This document shows, in pieces, positions 7,785 to 14,321 of a stretch of 25,960 bases of DNA (position 1 is the first letter of the stretch; each line of letters opens with the position of its first letter). Source of the DNA: JBOGFI01 sp050743365 (lineage in GTDB: Bacteria; Actinomycetota; Acidimicrobiia; IMCC26256; JACDBD01); assembly GCA_050743365.1 (NCBI GenBank), contig JBOGFI010000032.1, positions 1 to 25,960 on the forward strand, read 5' to 3'. The notes below the pieces were generated by a model, which did not search any database, was not told the DNA's origin, and saw only the letters and a list, made by a program, of their open reading frames with translations. A program made the translations under genes and the position numbers.

Positions 7785-8768
7785 ATGACCGGCTCGTCGA
7801 TCGATGCCGAGGAGCTCGCAGCCGCGGTCGGGCGACACGCCGGCCGTTCCTTCGAGGTCGACGGGCTCCGGCGCCTCTCGGGCGGGGCGTCGCGAGAGAG
7901 CTGGTCGTTCGACGCCGTCGCCGATGACGGCACGCGGCACGGGCTCGTGTTGCGGCGCGACCCCGGCGGGTACGGCGGCCAGTCGGACCGCAGCGTCGAG
8001 TACGCGCTGCTCGAGGCGGCCGACGCCGGCGGCGTCGCGGTCCCGAAGGTGTGGTTCCTGCTCGAAGCGGACGACGGGCTCGGCTCCGGCTTCGTGATGG
8101 AGCGCGTCGAGGGCGAGACCATTGCACGCAAGATCCTGCGCGACGACGGCTACGCCGGCGCGCGGCCGAAGATGGCCCGCCAGTGCGGCGAGCTGGCGGC
8201 GCGTACCCACGCGCTCGACCCGACGAGGCTTCCCACCCTTCCCGCGCAACGGGCAACCGAGCAGGTCGACCAGTACCGCGAGATCCTCGACGGCTTCGGC
8301 GAGCCCCACCCCGCCTTCGAGCTCGGGCTGCGATGGCTCGCCGAGCACGCTCCTCCCCGCGATGACCGCGTCACGCTCGTGCACGGCGACTTCCGCAACG
8401 GCAACTTCGTCGTGGGGCCGGACGGCATCCGCGCCGTCCTGGACTGGGAGCTCGCCCATCGCGGCGACCCGGTCGAGGACCTGGGATGGCTGTGCGTGAA
8501 GTCCTGGCGCTTCGGCGCCACCGACCACCGCGTCGGTGGCTTCGGCGACACCGACGAGCTGCTCGCCGGCTACCGCGACGCCGGTGGGGGTGAGGTCGAA
8601 CCGGAGCGGCTGCGCTACTGGGAGGCGTTCGGGACGCTCAAGTGGGGTGTCATCTGCCAGATCCAGGCGTTCACTCACCTCGACGGGACGGTGCGCTCGG
8701 TCGAGCTGGCGGCCCTGGGCCGGCGGGTGGCGGAGATGGAATGGGACCTGCTGGAGCTGATCGCATGA
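7785..8768 (+). CDS. Phosphotransferase family protein (APH/ACAD10-type kinase fold)
   Basis: A 327-residue protein with the aminoglycoside-phosphotransferase/choline-kinase fold. The catalytic loop VHGDFRNGN has its base at Asp202, and the metal-binding VLDWELAHRGDP follows with Asp220. The N-terminal lobe has LSGGASRESWSF, the nucleotide-binding glycine loop. Family members in actinobacteria and the N-terminal part of human ACAD10/11 act on hydroxyacyl-CoA metabolism rather than antibiotics; that role is inferred here from context. The ATG at 7785 is divergent from the DUF2207 gene. Its stop overlaps the start of the DUF6285 gene by ATGA, the usual partnership for this subfamily. A resistance function is not supported. 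Confidence 0.88.
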   Translation: MTGSSIDAEELAAAVGRHAGRSFEVDGLRRLSGGASRESWSFDAVADDGTRHGLVLRRDPGGYGGQSDRSVEYALLEAADAGGVAVPKVWFLLEADDGLGSGFVMERVEGETIARKILRDDGYAGARPKMARQCGELAARTHALDPTRLPTLPAQRATEQVDQYREILDGFGEPHPAFELGLRWLAEHAPPRDDRVTLVHGDFRNGNFVVGPDGIRAVLDWELAHRGDPVEDLGWLCVKSWRFGATDHRVGGFGDTDELLAGYRDAGGGEVEPERLRYWEAFGTLKWGVICQIQAFTHLDGTVRSVELAALGRRVAEMEWDLLELIA

Positions 8769-9124
8769 CGCTGCAGGACCGGCCGACCACCGCCGAGTTG
8801 CTCGAGGCGGTCCGCGAGTTCCTCGAGCGCGACGTGATGCCCTCGGTCGAGGCACGGGTCGCGTTCCACGCGCGGGTGGCGGCCAACCTGCTCGGCGTCC
8901 TCGAGCGCGAGCTGACGCTCGGACCGGCGCTGGACGCGGCCGAGCACGACCGCCTGGTCGCGCTCCTCGGTCACGACGGTGACCTGCGGGGGCTCACCGA
9001 GGAGCTGGCCGGTCGGATCCGCGACGGCTCCCTCGACGACCGTCGTCCCGAGGTCGTCGGGCACGTCCGCGAGGCGGTGCGGGCGAAGCTGACGGTGGCC
9101 AACCCCCGCTACCTCGAGGCGTGA
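8765..9124 (+). CDS. DUF6285 domain-containing protein
   Basis: A 119-residue, mostly helical protein with no signal peptide. The N-terminus, RPTTAELLEAVREFLERDV, and the C-terminal half with VRAKLTVANPRYLE match the small proteins annotated as DUF6285, which are regularly encoded next to an ACAD10-type phosphotransferase. Function is unknown; the 4-base ATGA overlap with that kinase implies translational coupling and perhaps a complex. Assignment to the family is from recall of these motifs. Confidence 0.78.
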   Translation: MTLQDRPTTAELLEAVREFLERDVMPSVEARVAFHARVAANLLGVLERELTLGPALDAAEHDRLVALLGHDGDLRGLTEELAGRIRDGSLDDRRPEVVGHVREAVRAKLTVANPRYLEA

Positions 9125-9144
9125 GCGCGTGAGAGCCTGACGCC

Positions 9145-9936
9145 GTGCGCCTGGCGACCTGGAACGTGAACTCGCTCAAGGCCCGGCTCCCCCGTGTGGA
9201 GGAGTGGCTCGAGTACGCGCGGCCCGACGTGGTGTGCCTCCAGGAGACCAAGCTCTCCAACGAGACATTCCCGCAGCTGGCGTTCTCCGCGCTCGGGTAC
9301 GACTCGGTGCACCACGGACCCGGGCGTTGGAACGGCGTCGCGATCCTGTCGCGGGTCGGGATCGACGACGTCACGACCGGCTTCGAGGCGTCGGGCGAGA
9401 TGGTCGACCCCTACGAGGGCGACGCCCGCCTGCTCGCCGCCACGTGCGGAGGCGTGCGGACCGTGTGCGTCTACGTCCCCAACGGCCGCGAGGTCGGCAC
9501 CGAGTTCTACGAGCGCAAGCTGGCGTGGCTCGAGTGCCTCCGCACCTGGCTCCCGGTCGCCGGCGAGCCCACCGACCCGATGGCCGTCCTCGGCGACTTC
9601 AACGTCGCTCCCGAGGACCGCGACTTGTGGTCGACCAAGGCGTTCGAGGGCTCGACCCACGTCACCGGCCCCGAGCGCGACGCGGTGGCCGCCCTCCGGG
9701 ACTGGGGACTTGTCGACGCGTTCCGGGAGCTGTACGACGAGGACGGGCTGTTCACGTACTGGGACTACCGGCGCGGCGACTTCCACGAGCATCGCGGCAT
9801 GCGGATCGACCTGGTGCTGGTGACCCGGCCGCTGGCCGACCGGCTCACGTGGGGGCTCGTCGACCGCAACGCCCGCAAGGGCAAGCTCCCCTCGGACCAC
9901 GCCCCCCTGCTCGTCGACGTCGACCTGGCCGCCTGA
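9145..9936 (+). CDS. xthA: Exodeoxyribonuclease III (AP endonuclease)
   Basis: A 263-residue member of the exonuclease III/APE family, which cuts DNA 5' of abasic sites and removes 3' blocking groups in base excision repair. Catalytic residues are visible in order: Asn7 in TWNVNSLK, Glu34 in LQETKL, Asp151 and Asn153 in GDFNVAP, and Asp251/His252 in SDHAPL. GRWNGVAILSR is the usual DNA-contacting stretch. Length is normal. The GTG at 9145 is 20 bases after the DUF6285 stop, so it is likely cotranscribed with that pair even though the functions look unrelated. It converges with the next gene, with only one base between the two stops. Confidence 0.95.
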   Translation: MRLATWNVNSLKARLPRVEEWLEYARPDVVCLQETKLSNETFPQLAFSALGYDSVHHGPGRWNGVAILSRVGIDDVTTGFEASGEMVDPYEGDARLLAATCGGVRTVCVYVPNGREVGTEFYERKLAWLECLRTWLPVAGEPTDPMAVLGDFNVAPEDRDLWSTKAFEGSTHVTGPERDAVAALRDWGLVDAFRELYDEDGLFTYWDYRRGDFHEHRGMRIDLVLVTRPLADRLTWGLVDRNARKGKLPSDHAPLLVDVDLAA

Positions 9937-9937
9937 A

Positions 9938-10939
9938 TCAGGTCCCGCGCGGCTCCAGGCCGGCTCTCCGATACACGTCGTCGACGACCCGCATGTTCGC
10001 GACGGCGTCGGCCGGGCCGGTGGGGAAAGGCTCGCGGTCGCGCACGGCCCGCACGAACGCCCGCAGCTGGGCGGTGTAGGTCGGGTCGCCCGGAACCCGC
10101 TCACGGCGCGTGCGGGCGGAGGACCGGACCGACAGCCGGTGGAACGACTGGGGCCGGGTCGGGTTCAGGACCCGCATCTCGCCGTCGTCGCCGGTGACAC
10201 CCAGAGAGATCTTGAGCAGGGTCGACGACCACAGCGCGCACGTCATCCGCCCTGTGCGGCCGTCGGCCCAGCGGAAGTCGGCCTGCATCCACCGGTCGAC
10301 CTGCGGCGACGACAGCCGCGCCCGCGCGCCGGCCACCTCGGGCTCGGCGCCGGCGAGGAAGCGAAGCTCGTGGATGCAGTAGCACCCCAGGTCCATCGTC
10401 GCCCCGCCGGCAAGGTCGTGGCGGTACCGGATGTCCCTGAACAGCGGCAGCGGGATGCACATCCACGACTCGAGGTGGCGGACGGGCCCGAGCTCGCCCG
10501 AGTCGACGATCTCCTTCATGCGAGTCGCCAGCGGGTGGTACCGGTAGTGGAACGCCTCCATCACCACCAGCCCCGTCCGCTCCGCCGCCGCCGCGACCTG
10601 CTCGGCCTCGGCGGCGTTGGACGTGAGCGGCTTCTCGCAGAGCACGGGCTTGCCGGCGTCGAGCGCGCGGAGCGTCCACTCGCAGTGGAGGGCGTTGGGC
10701 AGCGGGTTGTAGACCGCATCGATCTCGGGGTCGGCGAGCAGGGCATCGTAGGTCGCGTGTACGCGTGGGATGCGGTGCTTGCGGGCGAACTTCGCCGCCC
10801 GGGCGGGGTTGCGGGCCGCGACCGCCGCCACCTCCACCTCGCTCACGTCCCGCGCCGGCTTGACGAGCGCCGCCGGCGCGATCCGCGCCGCGCCCAGGAT
10901 GCCCATCCGGAGCGGCTGCCCGGGCGCGTCGCCCGTCAT
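9938..10939 (-). CDS. Gfo/Idh/MocA family oxidoreductase
   Basis: A 333-residue NAD(P)-dependent dehydrogenase. The N-terminal Rossmann domain carries MGILGAARIA at residues 12-21 and the family hallmark CEKPL (Glu102-Lys103-Pro104), which helps bind the nicotinamide. The substrate domain has MEAFHYRYHP and MDLGCYCIHEL, where the aspartate and histidine are the usual catalytic positions. Such enzymes oxidise sugars, inositols, trans-dihydrodiols or similar alcohols; the substrate here is unknown. The ATG overlaps the stop of the upstream SDR by ATGA, so it is the last gene of the operon that begins at 14209. Its presence beside two SDRs suggests serial alcohol/ketone oxidations. Confidence 0.88.
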   Translation of the reverse strand: MTGDAPGQPLRMGILGAARIAPAALVKPARDVSEVEVAAVAARNPARAAKFARKHRIPRVHATYDALLADPEIDAVYNPLPNALHCEWTLRALDAGKPVLCEKPLTSNAAEAEQVAAAAERTGLVVMEAFHYRYHPLATRMKEIVDSGELGPVRHLESWMCIPLPLFRDIRYRHDLAGGATMDLGCYCIHELRFLAGAEPEVAGARARLSSPQVDRWMQADFRWADGRTGRMTCALWSSTLLKISLGVTGDDGEMRVLNPTRPQSFHRLSVRSSARTRRERVPGDPTYTAQLRAFVRAVRDREPFPTGPADAVANMRVVDDVYRRAGLEPRGT

Positions 10940-11781
10940 CCGATGGGCAGCACCGGGTCGGCGCCTTCCACGGCGCCGTGGCGGGATGCCATGGCGGCCG
11001 CGGCCATCTCCGTGTCGGTGAGCACGAGGAAGCGCCCGGTGCGGATGGCGTCGACGACCGAGCCCGCAAGCCCGCTCGGCGACGGCGCCGCCTCCATCAG
11101 CGCCCGCCCCAACTGCTCCATCAGCTCCGCGCCTTCGTCCTGGGCTCGCGGCGGGGCCGAGCCCAGCCGGTCGAGCCAGTTGCGGTCGGAGTCGATGATG
11201 CGAGTGTTGAGGAAGCCGGGGCAGAGCACCGACACCTTCACCGCCGAGCTGCGCACCGCCAGCTCATGGAAGAGCACCTCCGACAGGCCGACGACGGCGT
11301 GCTTGCTGGTGCTGTAGGGACCCATGAACGGCAGCGCAGCCAGCCCGGCCATCGACGCGGTGTTGACCACGTGGCCCTCGTCCTGCTCGACCAGCGCCGG
11401 GACGAAGGCCCGCACGCCGTGGACCACGCCCCAGAGGTTCACGCCCAGCACCCACTCCCACTCCTCGAGCGGCCCCTCCCAGGCCCCGTACCCGTGCCCG
11501 CCCACCCCGGCGTTGTTGCACACGACGTGAGCGGTGCCGAAGCGATCGAACGTGGCCCGCGCCAGCTCGTCGACCGACTCCGGGCTCGACACGTCGGTCG
11601 GCACCGCGAGCACGTCCGCCCCGCCATCGGCGAGCTCCTTCGCCGCCGCGTCGAGCGCCGCCTCCTCGATGTCGGCCACGACGAGGCTCATGCCCTCGGC
11701 CGCGAACCGGTCGGCCAGCGCGCGGCCGATTCCGCTCGCGCCGCCGGTCACGACGGCGACCTTGCCCCTCAGGTCGTCCAC
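10936..11781 (-). CDS. SDR family oxidoreductase, copy 1
   Basis: A 281-residue classical short-chain dehydrogenase. The cofactor motif TGGASGIG is at residues 12-19, and Asp37 after the second strand predicts NAD(H) use. NNAG is at 89-92, Asn115 is present, and the catalytic Ser143, Tyr156 and Lys160 are in TASMAG and YSTSK. The GTG start is fixed by GAGGAG 7 bases upstream, which overlaps the stop codon of the second SDR. It is a tandem paralogue of the gene at 11793: 84 of the first 92 residues are the same, while the substrate-binding C-terminal third differs strongly. It probably oxidises a hydroxy- or hydroxyacyl substrate; specificity cannot be read from sequence. Confidence 0.92.
   Translation of the reverse strand: MDDLRGKVAVVTGGASGIGRALADRFAAEGMSLVVADIEEAALDAAAKELADGGADVLAVPTDVSSPESVDELARATFDRFGTAHVVCNNAGVGGHGYGAWEGPLEEWEWVLGVNLWGVVHGVRAFVPALVEQDEGHVVNTASMAGLAALPFMGPYSTSKHAVVGLSEVLFHELAVRSSAVKVSVLCPGFLNTRIIDSDRNWLDRLGSAPPRAQDEGAELMEQLGRALMEAAPSPSGLAGSVVDAIRTGRFLVLTDTEMAAAAMASRHGAVEGADPVLPIG
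11506..11781 (-). repeat. Duplicated SDR N-terminal coding segment (partner 12366-12641)
   Basis: The first 92 codons of the two adjacent SDR genes form a direct repeat about 860 bases apart. The two translations differ at only 8 residues, and long stretches of DNA are identical, such as the part coding for GKVAVVTGGASGIGRALADR. Downstream the genes diverge. This is a tandem gene duplication with the cofactor-binding half either under strong constraint or kept alike by gene conversion. Confidence 0.8.
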
Positions 11782-11788
11782 GGTTCGT

Positions 11789-11794
11789 CTCCTC
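11789..11794 (-). promoter_or_regulatory. Shine-Dalgarno overlapping the stop of SDR copy 2
   Basis: GAGGAG on the minus strand lies 7 bases before the GTG at 11781 and shares two bases with the TGA stop of the upstream SDR gene at 11793-11795. This couples translation of the two paralogues. Confidence 0.6.
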
Positions 11795-12641
11795 AGGCGA
11801 GGTCGGGCAGCTCGGGGTAGGCGCCCTCGAGCTCCGCCCCCCGACGCTCGTCGACCCGTTCAGCGAGATCCGGGTGCGTGGTCACGAGGAACCTGCCGGT
11901 GCGGATGGCGTCCACGGCGTGGTCGGCGAGCGCGGCCGGCGGCAGCCCGCCCTCGACCCTGGTCCGGAACAGGTCCCAGACGAATCGCGACCCCGCGTCC
12001 TCGGCCGCCGCCGGCCGGGACCCGAACCGGTCGAGCCAGGTGCGGTCGGGGTCGGCGATCGCGGTCTGGATGAACGCGGGACAGAGCACCGAGACCTTCA
12101 CCGCCGACCCGAGCCCCGCGAGCTCGAGGGCGAGGGCCTCCGACACACCGAGCACCGCGTGCTTGCTCGCCACGTACCGGCCGAGGAAGGGGAAGGCTGT
12201 CAGCGCCGCCATCGAGGCGGTGTTGACGACGTGGCCCTCGTCCTGCTCGACGAGGGCAGGGACGAAGGCGCGGATGCCGTGCACGACGCCCATCAGGTTG
12301 ACACCGAGCAGCCAGTCCCACTCGGCAAGGGGGCCGTCCCACATGGGCCGCATGTGCGAGACCACGCCGGCGTTGTTGCACACCACGTGGGCGGTGCCGA
12401 AGCGATCGAACGTGGCCCGGGCGAGCGCGTCGACCGACTCCGGGCTCGACACGTCGGTCGGCACTGCGAGCACGTCGGCGGCGCCATCGGTCAGCTCCTT
12501 GGCGGCGACGTCGAGCGTGCCCTCCTCGATGTCGGCCACGACGAGCTTCATGCCCTCGGCCGCGAACCGGTCGGCCAGCGCGCGGCCGATTCCGCTCGCG
12601 CCGCCGGTGACCACGGCGACCTTGCCGTCCAGATCGTCCAC
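11793..12641 (-). CDS. SDR family oxidoreductase, copy 2
   Basis: A 282-residue classical short-chain dehydrogenase with the same layout as its tandem neighbour: TGGASGIG at 12-19, Asp37 for NAD(H), NNAG at 89-92, Ser143, and the YVASK motif giving Tyr156 and Lys160. The active-site surroundings differ (VVSHMRPMW after NNAG instead of VGGHGYGAW), and the C-terminal region from about residue 165 is diverged, so the two enzymes probably accept different substrates. GTG at 12641 is the start. It is the third gene of the operon beginning at 14209, 39 bases after the nitrobindin gene. Exact substrate unknown. Confidence 0.92.
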   Translation of the reverse strand: MDDLDGKVAVVTGGASGIGRALADRFAAEGMKLVVADIEEGTLDVAAKELTDGAADVLAVPTDVSSPESVDALARATFDRFGTAHVVCNNAGVVSHMRPMWDGPLAEWDWLLGVNLMGVVHGIRAFVPALVEQDEGHVVNTASMAALTAFPFLGRYVASKHAVLGVSEALALELAGLGSAVKVSVLCPAFIQTAIADPDRTWLDRFGSRPAAAEDAGSRFVWDLFRTRVEGGLPPAALADHAVDAIRTGRFLVTTHPDLAERVDERRGAELEGAYPELPDLA

Positions 12642-12680
12642 GCCGCTCCCTCGCCGCGTTGGCTCGATGCCGTGCGGACT

Positions 12681-13163
12681 CTACGCGCGGCGTAGCTCGG
12701 CCGCGAGGTGGTGCTGGAGCGGCTTGCCCATCGCCGCCATCTCGACCACGTACCGCAGCGTGTCGCCGTCGACGTCGAGGGTTCGAGTCACCTCCGCGAC
12801 CTCCTTGGCCGACGGCGTGCGGACGACGACCGTGCTGGCCAGTGCCAGGTGACCTCCACTGACGGTCCCCTCGTGGACCTCGACGATGCCCGCCGGCTGC
12901 GCCAGCACCAGCTCCACGCGACCGCCGGGCCGGGGGCGGAAGTACCCGGCCTCGGCGTGCAGAGGTCGGCCGTCGTCGAGCGCCCAGGTGCGTTGTGTGT
13001 AGGCGAGGAACGGCTTGCCCGAGTGCGTGAAGGCGACCTCCTCCTGGTACGTGAAGTCGTCGATCGTCGGGTACACGCCCCGGCCCTCGCCCTTCCAGCG
13101 ACCGATGAGCGCGGCCAACGGCTCGAGGTCTGGATGGAGCGGGAGGGCGATCGAACCGGTCAA
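12681..13163 (-). CDS. Nitrobindin-type heme-binding beta-barrel protein
   Basis: A 160-residue FABP-like beta-barrel. The diagnostic GxWxGxG motif is GRWKGEG at residues 21-27, and the C-terminal QHHLAAELRR has His151/His152 where nitrobindins, such as M. tuberculosis Rv2717c, place the heme-ligating histidine. Known nitrobindins bind ferric heme and react with nitric oxide or isomerise peroxynitrite; some relatives may bind fatty-acid-like ligands. The TTG start at 13163 overlaps the stop of the upstream phosphotransferase (TTGA), which supports this rare start by coupling. The operon context of SDRs and an ACAD10-like kinase makes either a redox-sensing or a lipid-carrier role possible. 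Confidence 0.85.
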   Translation of the reverse strand: MTGSIALPLHPDLEPLAALIGRWKGEGRGVYPTIDDFTYQEEVAFTHSGKPFLAYTQRTWALDDGRPLHAEAGYFRPRPGGRVELVLAQPAGIVEVHEGTVSGGHLALASTVVVRTPSAKEVAEVTRTLDVDGDTLRYVVEMAAMGKPLQHHLAAELRRA

Positions 13164-14209
13164 GCGACCGTTGCCTCGGCAAACTCCAGGGCACGCCGCG
13201 CCAGCGACGGCACCCCTTCCTCGAGCACGGAGAAGAAGGCGTCATCGCTCGTTCCGGCGCAGAAGCGCGCGTAGGAGCCCTCCATCACGCAGGCCAGCTT
13301 GAACAGGCCCAACACGCAGTAGAACGAGAGGTGCTCGAGGTCGCGGCCGGTGGCTGCCGCGTAGCGACCGGCCAGCTCCGCGCGCGCGGGAAGGCCGGTC
13401 GCGCCGTCGAGCGCGAAGTTGGCGCTCGCAAGCGGCGCCCTCTCCCCCGGCTCGAGCCACAGTCCGAGCAACCAGCCGACGTCGACGAGCGGGTCCCCGA
13501 CCGTCGCCTGCTCCCAGTCGAGGACCGCGAGCGGGCACACGGGCAGCCCCCTCGCGAACATCACGTTGTCGAGCTTGTAGTCGCCGTGGATCACGGTGGG
13601 TGACTGCATGGGCGGCGTGTGGTCGGCGAGCCAGCGCCCGGCCTCGTCGACCTCGGGGAGATCGCGCGTCTTGTACCGCTCCAGTTGCCCGAGCCAGCGC
13701 GGCACCTGCCGCTCGAGGTAACCGTCGGGGCGACCGAACCCGGAGAGCGCGGCCGCCTCCCAGTCGAAGGTGTGGAGGGACGAGAGGAGGTCGACGAGCG
13801 CGTGCGCGAGCGCGGCCGGCACCGATGGGTCGCCCGCGAGCTCCTCGGGCACGCGTTCGCGCACGACAACGCCGTCGAGGAGCTCCATCAGGTAGAACGG
13901 CGCCCCGATCACGTCGTCGTCGGTGCAGAGCGCGACCGGGCTTGGCACCGGGACCGACGCGCCGTGCTCGGTGAACGCCCGGAGCAGGCGGTGCTCTCGG
14001 GCCATGTCGTGGGCGGTGGGCGACAGCGGTGTGCGGGGCGGGCGCCTCAGAGCGAGATCGAGATCGCCGCGCCGCACCCGGAACACCTCGTTCGAGTGGC
14101 CGGTGGTGATCCGTTCGACCGTGATCGGCGCCCCGGCCGCGAGGCCCTCACCGTCCATCCACTCCGCGAGCCGCTCGGGATCGACCAGCGGCCGACGATC
14201 GTCGGGCAC
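13160..14209 (-). CDS. Phosphotransferase family protein (APH/ACAD10-type kinase fold)
   Basis: About 349 residues from GTG 14209. It has the nucleotide loop ITTGHSNEVFRV, the catalytic loop VIHGDYKLDN with Asp210, and the metal-binding AVLDWEQATVGDP. It is only distantly similar to the other phosphotransferase at 7785, so the two are not a recent duplication. The frame extends to a TTG at 14245, but GTG 14209 fits the usual N-terminus better, has a GAGAG 8 bases upstream, and leaves a palindrome at 14226-14237 outside the gene. It is the first gene of a five-gene operon with nitrobindin, two SDRs and a Gfo/Idh/MocA enzyme. As with ACAD10/11, phosphorylation of a hydroxyacyl-CoA or similar alcohol is a reasonable inference. 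Confidence 0.87.
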   Translation of the reverse strand: MPDDRRPLVDPERLAEWMDGEGLAAGAPITVERITTGHSNEVFRVRRGDLDLALRRPPRTPLSPTAHDMAREHRLLRAFTEHGASVPVPSPVALCTDDDVIGAPFYLMELLDGVVVRERVPEELAGDPSVPAALAHALVDLLSSLHTFDWEAAALSGFGRPDGYLERQVPRWLGQLERYKTRDLPEVDEAGRWLADHTPPMQSPTVIHGDYKLDNVMFARGLPVCPLAVLDWEQATVGDPLVDVGWLLGLWLEPGERAPLASANFALDGATGLPARAELAGRYAAATGRDLEHLSFYCVLGLFKLACVMEGSYARFCAGTSDDAFFSVLEEGVPSLARRALEFAEATVA

Positions 14210-14225
14210 GCCCGATTCTCTCGTG

Positions 14226-14237
14226 TGACCGAGGTCA
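14226..14237. promoter_or_regulatory. Palindrome TGACC-GA-GGTCA in divergent intergenic region
   Basis: A perfect 12-bp palindromic site lies in the 112-base space between the phosphotransferase operon (start 14209) and the MMPL operon (start 14322). The half-site TGACC is the same as in the 4856 and 25245 elements but the spacer is 2, not 4. It could be the operator of the TetR regulator encoded in the MMPL operon; this is inference. Confidence 0.4.
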
Positions 14238-14266
14238 TCTGGCAATCCCGGGAGCGACGGCGCATG

Positions 14267-14294
14267 ATGACCCGAGCCCTACCCACGATAACCT
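14267..14294 (+). promoter_or_regulatory. Possible promoter of the MMPL operon
   Basis: ATGACC at 14267-14272 and TAACCT at 14289-14294, separated by 16 bases, could be the -35 and -10 elements. Both are weak matches to the sigma-70 consensus. A GGGAGG ribosome site at 14309-14314 lies 7 bases before the GTG at 14322. Confidence 0.25.
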
Positions 14295-14321
14295 AACGCT
14301 GTTCACCTGGGAGGCTCGCCC

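Noticed and set aside
7785..8768. Aminoglycoside resistance gene
   Set aside because: The kinase fold is shared, but the DUF6285 partner and ACAD10-like features point to metabolism.
13160..14245. TTG 14245 as start of the second phosphotransferase
   Set aside because: The extra residues are not typical of the family and would overlap the palindrome; GTG 14209 has a better upstream context.
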